DNA from: an uncultured Desulfobacter sp.
GTDB lineage: Bacteria > Desulfobacterota > Desulfobacteria > Desulfobacterales > Desulfobacteraceae
Length of the DNA stretch: 64,000 bases
NCBI RefSeq assembly: GCF_963664415.1
Contig: NZ_OY761445.1
Span: 3,188,501-3,252,500, forward strand
Direction of reading: 5' to 3'
The position numbers and the translations under genes are program-made. A model generated the notes under the pieces. That model made no database searches. It was not told the origin of the DNA and saw nothing but the letters and a program-made list of their open reading frames with translations. Below are positions 1 to 8,903 of the stretch, piece by piece. Positions within the stretch are counted from its first letter, which is position 1; the number at the start of each line of letters is the position of its first letter.

Positions 1-29
1 AAAGTGTACGCTTTATACGATTTTCAGGA
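1..29. mobile_element. Right terminus of an IS4-superfamily element cut by the window edge
   Basis: The first 29 bases match the right end of the element at 7022-8903 almost exactly (AGTGTACGCTTTATACGATT then TTCAGG). The flank begins TATTAC, the same target sequence used by the second copy. The rest of this copy lies to the left of the window. Confidence 0.8.
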
Positions 30-303
30 TATTACACCGTCTGGTCGAAGGATTATATCAACGAGCTTAGGGAGTGCAGCCGGTGGTGCTGTTACAGGTG
101 CTGTTTTTGGCACGCCGGCTCTTGGAATGGGATCCGTTCCGACAGCAATCGTCGGTGGCGTTGCAGGATTTAGTAGCGGGCTTCTTTTTCAAACAATCTT
201 AGAATCAACAAATTTAGGGCAGGCATTAGAAGATTTTGCTAAAAATATGGCAAACAATTTTCTTGAATCTTTTGAAGATGAAAGTGGAGACCCTTGCAAG
301 TAA
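30..303 (+). pseudogene. C-terminal tip of an RHS-type protein, separated from its core by an IS
   Basis: An open frame enters from the IS terminus and runs to a TAA at 301. The encoded segment of about 90 residues starts DITPSGRR and has a long Gly/Ala-rich stretch (SAAGGAVTGAVFG, then more small residues) resembling a glycine-zipper membrane segment. It ends GDPCK, nearly the same ending as the RHS2 tip (ENPCK at 17482). The position directly after an IS that elsewhere sits in an RHS tip, followed by a small membrane gene, supports reading it as an RHS toxin tip. No toxin family is recognised. The RHS core would lie left of the window. The GTG at position 4 lies inside the IS and is unlikely to be a native start. 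Confidence 0.5.
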
Positions 304-332
304 ACTCTTTCTTAAACAATATTGGGTAAAAA

Positions 333-518
333 ATGGTAAATCGAAAATGCAAAATTTGTGGCAGTGAACTCAATAAAAAGGATTATAAAAAGTACGGAAT
401 AATTGGCATCATTAGTGGAATCCTAATGACAATAGTATTATTGCTATTACTCTACTATACTTTTGTTCCTTATCTGTTTTTTTTAGTGCATATGTCATTC
501 AGCATTTATTTTTTATTA
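333..518 (+). pseudogene. Zinc-ribbon membrane protein, 5' part (split by IS66)
   Basis: This is the first 62 codons of a small protein. It starts MVNRKCKICGSEL, the first half of a zinc ribbon, followed by two hydrophobic segments (about residues 22-42 and 45-60). The frame is broken at 519 by IS66, which is flanked by the 8-bp duplication TTTTATTA. Removing the IS and one repeat joins it in frame to 2882-2962, which supplies a second CxxC motif (YCKKCSLK) and a stop, giving an 88-residue protein with zinc-ribbon halves at both ends of a membrane hairpin. It lies 30 bp after an RHS tip, so an immunity role is possible but only inferred. Confidence 0.7.
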
Positions 519-597
519 GTAAGCGATATTTAAACCCCATCTACCGCCACGCCCAGCGAGCCCATATAATGCCTCCAAACTAAAAGGAGGCGACCCC

Positions 598-918
598 ATG
601 CCAAGATCAAGAAAAGCAACAAATGAAAAACTTAGCAGATACTGGAAATCAAACATCGAACGTTGGGCGACATCAGGGCTGACCCAGACAGAATATTGCA
701 GACGCAATGACCTGTCCAAAGACAGGTTCACATATTGGAAAAGAAAATTTAAAAGACAAAACCTTCCTGTAGAATTTATCCAGTTGCCGATACCCGCCAA
801 TATTCATACGACCGGGTTGAAGTTGAACCTTGGCCAGGGTGTACAAATAGAAATCCCGGACGGTTTCACCAGCGAGACGCTTGAAAGGGTTCTTGCAACC
901 TTGAGATCCATCTCATGA
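598..918 (+). CDS. tnpA: IS66 accessory protein TnpA
   Basis: This 106-residue protein is the first gene of the IS66 element. It has the basic N-terminal helix-turn-helix pattern of IS66 OrfA (RWATSGLTQTEYCRRNDLSK, then TYWKRKFKR). An AAGGAGG-like site lies just before the ATG. Its stop overlaps the next start (ATGATGA), suggesting translational coupling to tnpB. Confidence 0.85.
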   Translation: MPRSRKATNEKLSRYWKSNIERWATSGLTQTEYCRRNDLSKDRFTYWKRKFKRQNLPVEFIQLPIPANIHTTGLKLNLGQGVQIEIPDGFTSETLERVLATLRSIS

Positions 919-1262
919 TGAACTTTTCACCAGACACAAAAGTCTATCTGGCTGTGGGTACTACTGACATGCGCAAAGCGATTAACGGCCTTTCCGTTAT
1001 CGTAAGCGAACGAATGCAGTTGGATATATTTTCAGGATCCCTGTTTGTGTTCTGCAACCGGGCACAAACCATTTTAAAAATTTTATACTGGGATAAAAAC
1101 GGTTTTTGCCTGTGGCAAAAGCGCCTTGAAAAAGACCGGTTCAAATGGCCGAATTCACCAAAAGATGTCATGAATATTACAAGCCGGGAACTGACCTGGC
1201 TGGTCGATGGACTGAATATAAATCAGGCTCATAAACCCCTAAAATACTCTATGATTTTTTAG
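915..1262 (+). CDS. tnpB: IS66 accessory protein TnpB
   Basis: This 115-residue protein carries the IS66 Orf2 signature: VYLAVGTTDMRKAINGL near the N-terminus, then LFVFCNRAQTILKILYWD and GFCLWQKRLE. The family is required for IS66 transposition, but its biochemical role is not settled. It overlaps tnpA by 4 nt and precedes tnpC by 44 nt. The length is normal for the family, so it appears intact. Confidence 0.92.
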   Translation: MMNFSPDTKVYLAVGTTDMRKAINGLSVIVSERMQLDIFSGSLFVFCNRAQTILKILYWDKNGFCLWQKRLEKDRFKWPNSPKDVMNITSRELTWLVDGLNINQAHKPLKYSMIF

Positions 1263-1306
1263 GCGAAAAACTATGAAAAAACCCTTGGTTATGGTATATA
1301 CAGCCC

Positions 1307-2851
1307 ATGACAAGAGACACTCTCAAAGATGCTGAAAGCCTGGATGAAGTCAAAGAAATCGCTCTGAATTTGTTTGATGAAAACATAATTCTTCAAGAGC
1401 AGATTAAATCCCTCCAGGACAGGCTTTTTGGTCGCAAATCAGAAAAAACGCCCAAAGATGGCGAGCAAATGTCTCTTTTTGATATGCCGGAACCTGATCT
1501 TCCGATTCTGAATGAAGATGATACCGTCACCATTACAGAGCATTCCCGCAAAAAACGCGGCCGCAAACCACTGCCGGCAGATCTTCCCCGTGTCGATGTT
1601 GTTCATAAACTCAGTGAGAATGACAGAAAATGCGATTGCGGCTGCTTGAAAGATAAGATCGGTGAAGAAGTCTCTGAGCAGCTTGATTATATCCCAGCCA
1701 AGGTTCGGGTGATTCGAAATATCCGGTATAAATACGCCTGTAAAAATTGCGAGGGGGTTGAAGATGAAGGCCCCACCGTATCTATTGCCAGGATGCCGGA
1801 TCAGATTATTCCCAAAAGTATTGCCACTCCGGGACTGCTTGCCCATATCCTGACCGCCAAATTTGCAGATGCACTGCCATTTTATCGCCAGGAAAAGCAG
1901 TTTGCCAGAATCGGCATTGAGCTTGCCAGATCAACCATGTGTAAATGGGGCATGAAGGTGGCAGATGCCTGTGAAATTATCATCGGCATGATGAAGGACG
2001 ACATCCTGGCCAACCCCATGATTGGTATTGATGAAACTCCTCTCCAAGTTTTAAAGGGACCACGGAAATCCAAATCTTATATGTGGATTTTCAGGGGTGG
2101 ACCACCAGACAAGCCGATTATCCTGTTCGAATATCACCCGACAAGGTCTGGGGATGTGGTTTCAACATTTTTGAACGGTTTTAAGGGCATCGTCCAGACG
2201 GACGGATATGCTGGGTATGATTTCCTGGATACCAAAAAAGATATTGTTCATGTTGGGTGCTGGGTTCATGCTCGTCGGAAGTTTAAAGAGGTAACCAAAG
2301 CGCTTGGCAACAAGGCAAATTCTTCCGGAAATGCCGGTTCGGCATTGTTGTATATCAGCAAGCTTTATAAAATTGAAAAAGAAGCACGGGAACAAGGGTT
2401 TTCTGCGAAACAATTGTACAATAAGAGACAATCCCAGGCGATTCCAATTCTTACCGAGTTTAAGAAGTGGCTTGATGAAAGAGTAAACAAGGTTCCTCCC
2501 AAAAGCCTGCTTGGCAAGGCGATCAATTATACCATCGGCCAATGGCCCCGATTGGTCCAATACACAACTGAAGGGTTCATTCGACCGGACAACAATTTGG
2601 TTGAAAATGCCATCCGGCCTTTTGTCATCGGTCGTAAAAACTGGCTGTTTTCTGATACGGTTCAAGGTGCAAAGGCGAGTGCGGCAATTTACAGTTTGAT
2701 AGAGACTGCAAAATCCAATGGACTGGAACCGTACTGGTATCTCAAGTACCTGTTTCAGTATCTGCCTGAGGCAATGACAAATGATGATTTTCAAGCGTTG
2801 CTCCCCTATAATGTGAAAAAAGAAAAAATTTCTGAATCTGTCCCTTGCTGA
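1307..2851 (+). CDS. tnpC: IS66 transposase TnpC
   Basis: This 514-residue DDE transposase has an N-terminal coiled coil (LFDENIILQEQIKSLQDRLF), a zinc-binding IS66 domain (KCDCGC then YACKNCEG, residues about 105-145) and the catalytic core. The candidate acidic residues are D in IGIDETPLQV, D in VQTDGYAGYDF and E in NNLVENAIRP, the last followed by the family motif FVIGRKNWLF. Length and motifs are complete, so it is probably functional. It ends 22 bp inside the right terminus of the element. Confidence 0.95.
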   Translation: MTRDTLKDAESLDEVKEIALNLFDENIILQEQIKSLQDRLFGRKSEKTPKDGEQMSLFDMPEPDLPILNEDDTVTITEHSRKKRGRKPLPADLPRVDVVHKLSENDRKCDCGCLKDKIGEEVSEQLDYIPAKVRVIRNIRYKYACKNCEGVEDEGPTVSIARMPDQIIPKSIATPGLLAHILTAKFADALPFYRQEKQFARIGIELARSTMCKWGMKVADACEIIIGMMKDDILANPMIGIDETPLQVLKGPRKSKSYMWIFRGGPPDKPIILFEYHPTRSGDVVSTFLNGFKGIVQTDGYAGYDFLDTKKDIVHVGCWVHARRKFKEVTKALGNKANSSGNAGSALLYISKLYKIEKEAREQGFSAKQLYNKRQSQAIPILTEFKKWLDERVNKVPPKSLLGKAINYTIGQWPRLVQYTTEGFIRPDNNLVENAIRPFVIGRKNWLFSDTVQGAKASAAIYSLIETAKSNGLEPYWYLKYLFQYLPEAMTNDDFQALLPYNVKKEKISESVPC

Positions 2852-2881
2852 GTGGGGTTAAAACACCGCTTACTTTTATTA

Positions 2882-2962
2882 AAAAAAGAACGGTATTTTT
2901 ATTATTGTAAAAAATGCAGTCTGAAAATTCCACGTGCAGACGTTGAAAAAAATGAGCTATAG
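2882..2962 (+). pseudogene. Zinc-ribbon membrane protein, 3' part
   Basis: After the second TTTTATTA repeat the frame reads KKERYFYYCKKCSLK, continues to NEL and stops at 2960-2962. It completes the protein begun at 333 and supplies the second cysteine pair. On its own it has no start codon. Confidence 0.65.
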
Positions 2963-3232
2963 TTACGGAAAATACTTATAAATTTCACCCCGATGCAGGA
3001 ACCTGACAAAGCAGACAGTATTCTCTTCAATAACAAGGCCCAGGCGGTAGTCACCCATTCTGATGCGGTAGTGACTGCCCTGGGCCTTTAACTTTTTAAG
3101 GTTCCGGATGCTGTGGATGTCCGGTGCCTCCTCTACTTCCCGGATGATCTGCCGGACCCGGTCGAGCAAGGGTTGGTCTGTTTTGCGTTTTTTTAAATCC
3201 CTGGCAAAACTCTTTTTAAAATCGAGGTTCAC
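2963..3232 (-). CDS. RelE/ParE-superfamily toxin
   Basis: This 89-residue protein has the RelE-fold pattern. It has a basic N-terminal helix (FKKSFARDLKKRK), a helical pair ending LKKLKAQGSHYRIRMGDYRL, and a C-terminal strand with FLHRGEIYKYFP. Family members are usually ribosome-dependent mRNA endonucleases; the Arg/Tyr-rich C-terminus (YRIR, YRLG, HRGEIYKY) fits that better than a gyrase poison. The GTG start overlaps the antitoxin stop by 4 nt (GTGA). It is the last gene of an XRE-antitoxin-toxin operon matched by a paralogous operon at 28716-29525. Confidence 0.82.
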   Translation of the reverse strand: MNLDFKKSFARDLKKRKTDQPLLDRVRQIIREVEEAPDIHSIRNLKKLKAQGSHYRIRMGDYRLGLVIEENTVCFVRFLHRGEIYKYFP

Positions 3233-3435
3233 GCCCGGCTTTCCAGTATGTTAAATATCTCTTTTTTTGTGGCAGTACCGGTCTTCTGCCCTTCCTGAAT
3301 CGCCCGGCTCAGGGCAATGTCTTCCATGGCATCTACGATCATCTCATGAAAGATGTTTTGCTTTTCTTCGAGCATCTCAACAAGCGCTTCCTTGAAGACC
3401 TGTTTGAGCCTGCCCTCATCCATTACGGTTTGCAT
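3229..3435 (-). CDS. Antitoxin partner of the RelE-like toxin
   Basis: This 68-residue, acidic, helical protein (MQTVMDEGRLKQVFKEALVE near the start) ends ATKKEIFNILESRA. It lies directly upstream of the toxin with a 4-nt overlap and has a clear AAGGAGA site before ATG at 3435. It has no recognisable DNA-binding domain, so the upstream XRE protein may carry the regulatory function. The assignment rests on context and composition. Confidence 0.72.
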   Translation of the reverse strand: MQTVMDEGRLKQVFKEALVEMLEEKQNIFHEMIVDAMEDIALSRAIQEGQKTGTATKKEIFNILESRA

Positions 3436-3454
3436 GGTATCTCCTTATAAACAA

Positions 3455-3826
3455 TCAGGCCCGGGCCAGTTGTTCAAATTTATATTTTTTGATGAATGCA
3501 TCCAGCAGGCTGGTCAGTACCTGCTGGTCTTCTTCGGGAAGCTGCTCTATTTCTTCGATATGCTTGAGAAGCTCCCGGCTTTTGATCTTGTTGATTGCCA
3601 CGTTTGCTTCATCCCGCAACAGGTAATCCAGGCTGACGTCAAACTCGGAAGCAATTTTAACGACCATGTTGGTGGGCGGGCAAACCACTCCCCGTTCGTA
3701 TTTGGATATCAACTGGACATTCACGCCCAGTTTGTTGCCGAGCTGCCCTTGGGACAACCCCCGGCCCTGGCGCAATTTTTTTAACTTATCAGGCAATCCG
3801 GATATAATGGCTTTATTGTTATTCAT
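3455..3826 (-). CDS. XRE-family HTH regulator of the TA cassette
   Basis: The protein has about 123 residues. An N-terminal HTH_3 domain (KLRQGRGLSQGQLGNKLGVN, then ISKYERG) is followed by an acidic helical tail (EEIEQLPEEDQQVLTSLLDA). The start at 3826 is chosen because AAGGAGGAGCTT precedes that ATG; a longer frame to 3892 has no such site. It ends 19 bp before the antitoxin start, so the three genes are probably one operon. The likely role is autoregulation, possibly through the palindrome at 3914-3933. The downstream paralogous cassette has exactly the same gene order and spacing. Confidence 0.85.
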   Translation of the reverse strand: MNNNKAIISGLPDKLKKLRQGRGLSQGQLGNKLGVNVQLISKYERGVVCPPTNMVVKIASEFDVSLDYLLRDEANVAINKIKSRELLKHIEEIEQLPEEDQQVLTSLLDAFIKKYKFEQLARA

Positions 3827-3913
3827 AAGCTCCTCCTTGCCTGTATTTTCTACAAATATGGGGCTGTGTGCAAACATATTTTTTCTTGACAATAGCTTTA
3901 AAGGATACTAACT

Positions 3914-3933
3914 AAGCATATTAAGTTATGCTT
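3914..3933. promoter_or_regulatory. Candidate operator upstream of the XRE gene
   Basis: A perfect inverted repeat with 7-bp arms and a 6-bp spacer (AAGCATA / TATGCTT) lies about 90 bp upstream of the XRE start. Position and symmetry fit an autoregulatory operator; no binding evidence is available. Confidence 0.4.
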
Positions 3934-3987
3934 TTTTGTCGTGAAAAGCAAGTTTATTTTGATATCAGGGATGTTTTTAGGAAAGAA

Positions 3988-4029
3988 GGCCATCAACCCG
4001 AACTCGCCAAAGTCAACCGGTTGATGGCC
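3988..4029. repeat. Inverted repeat with 11-bp perfect arms
   Basis: GGCCATCAACC and GGTTGATGGCC are separated by 20 bp and followed by an A-rich run. A partial match to the left arm lies upstream of the second XRE cassette (about 29,660), so this belongs to the duplicated cassette flank. It could act as a terminator; there is no clear T-tract on the plus strand. Confidence 0.4.
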
Positions 4030-4133
4030 GAAAAAAAACAAATCACAAAGGGCAAGCCCGTTTGTAACCGTTTTCTTTTTCTATCATATCTCCCGGTAAA
4101 AATTCAATCTGTGTAATCAAGGGAGGTGAACCT

Positions 4134-4532
4134 GTGACATTTACCCAACGGTTCTACGAGATCGCCTGCATGTTCCCGGTGATGAACAACAAAGGCGTAC
4201 AGAAAGGCGATATCCCCGGCATCAGGAAGGATCGGTTTTGTGCGGATGACCTGGCCGGGTTCATCTATGAGGGCGGCGGCAGGGCCTGGAGCACCGGAGA
4301 AAAGCTCGTTATAGAATTTCTGCTGAATCTGTACAACCCGGGGGCCTTTGACAAGTTCAACATAGGCTTTGCCATGAACGTATGGGACCCCACCCATATG
4401 CGTGCCTGTTTTAAGGCTATGACAAGGATTTACAGCGGAGAGCAACCCATGAACAGACAACGCCTTCGGAACAGCGGGATAAAACATGATAGAAAAAGAG
4501 ATCATTTGAGGTTCGTCTTAGGTTCGGCGTAG
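4134..4532 (+). CDS. Conserved-looking hypothetical protein
   Basis: This 132-residue protein starts with GTG after a strong GGGAGGTGA site. It has no recognised domain. Visible features are MTFTQRFYEIACMF, DDLAGFIYEGGGRAWSTGEK and AMNVWDPTHMRACFKAM, a mix of helices with aromatic residues that looks like a real soluble protein. The last 15 or so residues (KRDHLRFVLGSA) run into a stretch of GTTCGG-type repeats that precedes a 51-bp dispersed repeat, so the original C-terminus may be lost. It stands alone between the TA cassette and RHS1. Confidence 0.55.
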   Translation: MTFTQRFYEIACMFPVMNNKGVQKGDIPGIRKDRFCADDLAGFIYEGGGRAWSTGEKLVIEFLLNLYNPGAFDKFNIGFAMNVWDPTHMRACFKAMTRIYSGEQPMNRQRLRNSGIKHDRKRDHLRFVLGSA

Positions 4533-4558
4533 GTTCGGGGTCGGGCAGATCTAACAAG

Positions 4559-4609
4559 CTGAAATAAAAGTAAAAGTTCTTTAAAGACGCCCTCAAAATA
4601 GGCTTAGGT
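4559..4609. repeat. 51-bp dispersed repeat, copy 1
   Basis: This starts CTGAAATAAAA and ends AAATAGGCTTAGGT. A same-length diverged copy lies at 18508-18558 (CTGAAATAAAA to AACAGGCTTAGGT), directly behind the truncated REP-associated transposase. It is probably the tail of a REP/RAYT-type element. Confidence 0.5.
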
Positions 4610-4661
4610 TAATGTTTTTGATGGCAAAATGAACACTTTAAAAAAATGAAATGAGATCAAG

Positions 4662-7021
4662 TTGGAAGGCCCCGTCGAAATGACAACTGGGTACTGGGTA
4701 CTGGGTAACGGGCTTAACCGACCTGGCCCTGACCGGCAATGTGCCATGGACCAGCTCATGGACAACGCAGTCAATCTTCACCTGGAATCTAACATTCTGG
4801 CCTATATTAAACAGCCGGACGGCACCTTTTCCCTGCCGCCGGGCATTAATGCCGAACTTGCCCTGGACAACGGGCAGTACCGCCTGGAGGACCGGTTTGA
4901 CCGGACCATTGAATTTGATGCAGAAAACAGGGTCTCAACCATTACCGATGCAGATCAAAACACCGTCACATTCAACTATTCAAACGACAGGCCTGCTGGG
5001 GTTTCAGACAGTTGCGGCCATATCCTGACCTTTGGATACACCGGAGACAACCTGACCAGTGTGACGGATTCCGCCGGCAGAACCGTCTCTTTTGAATATA
5101 CCGGCGGCAACCTGACCACATACACGGACCCGGAAGGCAAGGTCTGGACCTATGGGTATGACGCCGACCACCGGGTTCTCTCCCTTGAGGACCCCAAGGG
5201 CGTCACCACCATCACCAATGTATATGACAGTTTTGGCCGGGTCATGACCCAGACCGCACCCAGGCAGACCGGGACTGCCGTATACAATTATTATTTCAGC
5301 GGATACCGGAACGTCCAAGAAGACAGCCTGGGCAATCAGACCGTCTACACCTATGACCGTAAAAATCGCCTGGTTACTACACAAGACGCCCTGGGCAACC
5401 AGGTCTCCCGGAGTTATGACGGACAAAACCATGTGATCGAATCCGTTGACCCCAGGGGCAATGCCACAACCTTTACATACGACGGCAACAACAACCTGGT
5501 CCGGATCACCGACGCCCTTTCGGGAGAAACCGTAAACACCTATGATGGGGATTACCACCTGATCCAGGTGACTGACCCGCTGGGCAACATGGTCAGCTAC
5601 GACTATGATGACGAACATCACCTGGTAAACACCACCATCTCTCCCGGGTCAGGCGAGACCATAGAAACCGGTGCAACCTATCATGCCAACGGCCTGACCG
5701 AAACCGTAACCGACGGCCGGGGTGTGGTCACCACAATGGCCTATGACGGTTACGGCAACCCGGAAACGAGCCGGACCGCCTCAGCCCCCGCCATTGCCTA
5801 TGATTACGACGGCATCGGGCAAATGACCTCCCTGACCGACCAGGGCGGGTCTCAAACCGCCTTTGTTTATGACGGCCGGGGCCTGCTCCAGACCCGGACA
5901 GACCCGTTGTTTAACACCACGCAGCGGACCTATTATGACGACGGAAAGCTCAATACCACCACGGACCGTAATGGAGACACCACAACTTATACCTATACCC
6001 CTTCGGGAAAACCTGCCGCAGTAACCTACCAGGACGGCACATCGGTTGCCTTCACCTACGACTTGAATGACAACCTGACAGCCATGCAGGACAGCCAGGG
6101 TACCACCTCCTATGTTTACGACGAAGTAAACCGGCTGACCAGCAGCACAGATCCCAACGGCTTTACCGTGGCGTATGAATATGACGAAGCCGGCAACCTC
6201 ACCGGCCTGACCCAGTTCAACGGCACCTATGTGAGCCGGGGCTATGACAATGCCAGCCGCCTCACCCGGCTTGAACACTTATCCTCATTGGCAGGCAGTG
6301 CCTTTGCCTCATACGCGTTTACCCTGGACGGCAACGGCAACCGGACCGGCATTGACCAGGAAACACCCTTGAGTCCTTCCCTAAGCGCACTGACCAGGGA
6401 CTTCGAGGTCTCCGATGCCGGCAACCGGATTGTAACCGCCGGAAGTGACGCATTGATTTATGATGAGGAAGGCCAATTGCTCACCAAGGGGGGAGACACG
6501 TTCACCTTTGACCAGGCCCACCGGCTGACCGAGGCCGCCACAGAAACCGACAGTCTGATATTTTCATACGACGGCGCAGCCGGCAATCTTCTTGCCGAAG
6601 CCGACACCAGCGGGATTACCCGGTATTACATCCACGGCGCAGGCCTGCTGGCCATGGTAACTTCGGGCGGTTCGCCCTATTGCTACCACTTTGACGCCAC
6701 CGGCCACACCATTGCCCTGACCGATGCCGGCAAAACCGTTGTCAACAAATATGCCTATACGCCATTCGGAGTTCTTGCAGGACAGGAGGAAGCCGTAGAA
6801 CAGCCGTTCAAGTTTGTTGGGCAGTTCGGTGTTATGACCGAAAACAACGGCTGGTATTACATGCGGGCACGATCTTATGATCCTGAAATGGGCCGGTTTA
6901 TCTCAGAAGACCCCTTGGGGTTTGGCGGCGGGGATGTTAATCTTTATGCCTATGTCTCAAATGATCCGGTTAATTTGGTGGATCCAGAAGGTTTATGGTC
7001 AGTCACTATTGATGGGTATTA
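4662..7021 (+). pseudogene. RHS1: YD-repeat core of an RHS protein, tip severed by IS
   Basis: About 787 residues of tandem YD repeats (YDxxGR-like units such as YDGQNHVIESVDPRGN) are followed by the RHS core signature: YYMRARSYDPEMGRF, then NLYAYVSNDPVNLVDPEGLW. In RHS proteins the repeats form a shell that encapsulates a variable C-terminal toxin. The frame continues to DGYY and is then cut by the IS at 7022; the open frame runs on to 7100 inside the IS. The 5' end is also abnormal: there is no signal, PAAR or other N-terminal domain, and the first codons (TTG at 4662) follow a short TGGGTAC tandem repeat, so the N-terminal part is probably deleted. Removing the IS joins it in frame to the tip at 8909-9261. 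Confidence 0.85.
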
Positions 7022-8903
7022 CCCTGAAAGTCGTATAAAGCGTACACTATTCGGGGCGTACCCCCAGATACTTCAAAAACAGCCTATCTCTGGCGACTGA
7101 TTCGGTGGACCATCGATAATTTCCCATGGCAGTCTGTACCTTTGTGGTTTCGATACAGTCAAACCAATCCAAAATCTGAGAAAGCGAACGTTGTGCAATC
7201 CAGTTTTCCAGCTTTTTTTCGAGCTTGATAAGTGATTGGGTTTTCCCGGATTCTTTTTCCCTCAGCCTGGATTGTATTTCCTTTATTTTTTTTGTCAAAA
7301 AACAATGATAACCCAGAGAGACAAATTGTGTAAATTGTCTCCCACGCAAATTGTCAGGATACCATGTGCGCGGCCGAGCGCCGTCGAGTCTCCCCTTTTG
7401 CACGGCAAAAAGTTCTTCAATTTTTTCACGCAGCCGGTAGTTTTCAAGCGCTGTAAATGTGTCCATAGCCTGATTGCTGACAAGGGCGAAATAGCCAAAG
7501 TATTTTTTTGCTTCGGCAATGGCCTCATCGTTGAACCCAACCTTCAACTGTCCCCCACGCCCCTTTCTGGAGCTTGTCAGGTACTTGTCTATTTTTCTTT
7601 GCGCTGATTCCGTAAATTCTGTTGTGTTCTCTTCCACCAGCATCTTTAGGTCAAGCAAATCCTTGCGAAAGGCGAGTTCTTTCTTGGCTTCATTGTCGGG
7701 GGAATAATAAATGTGGACATACAGGCGGCGCGAGAATGTCTCTTTTTCACCGGCAGCTGTGCCGTTGCGTGACCGCTGGCGAACTTTACTGAACTGGTGT
7801 GTTAAGCACGAAGTTGCGCCACAAATTGACGGATCAAACGGGCAGGTGCTGGACATACTCGCTATACTTGGGCGAAGTGCATCAACTGTCTCACGGATCC
7901 AGGTAATGTTGGGGTCAACCAGGGTCAAAAATTTCACATTGCGCAAGGAAAATTCCATCATGTTTTTCTGGCTATAGTAGCCGTTATCAGTAACAACCAG
8001 AGGTTTTTCAAGATGGAGGCATTTAAGCTGTGTCAGAGTGTTTTCAATAGAGATAACATCCGGAACATTGCCTGGTTGTTTGGAGAAGGCTATTGGTTCG
8101 CCAGACTTCACGGAATATAGGGTTAAAAGCTTGATCGTGTTGAGTCCGTCTTGAGCTTTGTTGAACCCTTGTCTTGCCTCCGACTGATTTTCAGAATAGG
8201 TCGAGATTGTGGTCGAATCAAACGCTACCACAGGAGATTTCCCCAGGTGTTCAGCTCGAGCTGAAAAATAGCGTTGAACGCCTTCTTCATTTCGTCCAAC
8301 ATTTTTAAACAGATTGCCATACACGTCTTCCGTGATTCCTTCATGATATGGAAGTGGGTGCATCACTTGCCAACTTTCAAGGCGTGGCAGCGTATTACCG
8401 CCGGATCCGATCCAGTAACGTGCGATAGACAATATTTTTGCGGCATCGCCCTCACTGAATGAAGCATATACATCATCATCAATACCAGACGCCTTTCCAA
8501 CCCATTCTAAGATGTCCGTGAGTCCGGTATGCTGCCGTGTTGCACCGGGAATGCTTCCTTCTCCTTTGCGTTTTTTCGGACGAGTCGGCACAATTTTTTG
8601 GGTTCCCGACTTGATTTTGCCTTTAAGTTTTTGACTGACCGTATATGTCTTCCTGGTCTTTTCGTTGTAGGCCGTTATCCGTTCATAGACGTAAATGTCA
8701 CCATTCGGACGCTTTTCACGCCGCTCTCCAACGTGATTTTTCCCTGTTATTGGTTTAGACATGGATAAATTCCCTTTTAAAGTGTATGTATAGTATAATA
8801 CGTGTATTATAAAAAGGCAAGAAAAAAGCACGGTTTTTCAATTAAATCCGTGCTTATCGATCGGTTTTAGGGTTTAAAGTGTACGCTTTATACGATTTTC
8901 AGG
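7022..8903 (-). mobile_element. IS4-superfamily insertion sequence (1882 bp) in RHS1
   Basis: The terminal inverted repeats are 26 bp with one mismatch (CCCTGAAAGTCGTATAAAGC on the left, CCCTGAAAATCGTATAAAGC read from the right). They are flanked by TATTA direct repeats (7017-7021 and 8904-8908), and the match extends to TATTAC. A short duplication and the transposase type fit the IS1634-like branch. Another copy ends at the left window edge. Confidence 0.9.
7047..8762 (-). CDS. IS4-superfamily (IS1634-like) transposase
   Basis: The protein has 571 residues from the ATG at 8762, which follows GGGAA; a longer frame to 8831 lacks a site. It is a DDE transposase with D in VVAFDSTTIS, D in VVTDNGYYS and the diagnostic Y(2)R(3)E(6)K motif seen exactly as YRLREKIEELFAVQK. 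The length is normal and I see no lesions. It is encoded antisense to the disrupted RHS gene. Confidence 0.93.
   Translation of the reverse strand: MSKPITGKNHVGERREKRPNGDIYVYERITAYNEKTRKTYTVSQKLKGKIKSGTQKIVPTRPKKRKGEGSIPGATRQHTGLTDILEWVGKASGIDDDVYASFSEGDAAKILSIARYWIGSGGNTLPRLESWQVMHPLPYHEGITEDVYGNLFKNVGRNEEGVQRYFSARAEHLGKSPVVAFDSTTISTYSENQSEARQGFNKAQDGLNTIKLLTLYSVKSGEPIAFSKQPGNVPDVISIENTLTQLKCLHLEKPLVVTDNGYYSQKNMMEFSLRNVKFLTLVDPNITWIRETVDALRPSIASMSSTCPFDPSICGATSCLTHQFSKVRQRSRNGTAAGEKETFSRRLYVHIYYSPDNEAKKELAFRKDLLDLKMLVEENTTEFTESAQRKIDKYLTSSRKGRGGQLKVGFNDEAIAEAKKYFGYFALVSNQAMDTFTALENYRLREKIEELFAVQKGRLDGARPRTWYPDNLRGRQFTQFVSLGYHCFLTKKIKEIQSRLREKESGKTQSLIKLEKKLENWIAQRSLSQILDWFDCIETTKVQTAMGNYRWSTESVARDRLFLKYLGVRPE

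Larger units (their letters stand above)
519..2873 (+). mobile_element. IS66-family insertion sequence (2355 bp)
   Basis: The element has imperfect terminal inverted repeats beginning GTAAGCG (left end GTAAGCGATATTTAAACCCC; right end reads GTAAGCGGTGTTTTAACCCC on the other strand). It is flanked by the 8-bp direct repeat TTTTATTA at 511-518 and 2874-2881; 8-bp duplications are typical of IS66. It carries the usual tnpA, tnpB and tnpC set. All three look intact, so it may be mobile. Confidence 0.95.

Noticed and set aside
3653..3826. Type II restriction or defence island near the XRE genes
   Set aside because: No nuclease, methylase or known defence gene accompanies them; the operon reads as a TA cassette.
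3928..4116. 62-codon ORF between the XRE gene and the hypothetical gene
   Set aside because: It spans a perfect inverted repeat and has no ribosome site; the sequence looks like intergenic DNA.
5004..5621. Long antisense ORFs within the RHS1 core
   Set aside because: They are artefacts of the YD-repeat codon pattern; similar shadows occur in every long GC-rich gene here.
1..8903. The matching sequences at 1-29 and 8875-8903 as attachment sites of a large element
   Set aside because: They are the right termini of two copies of the same IS, as shown by the inverted partner at 7022.
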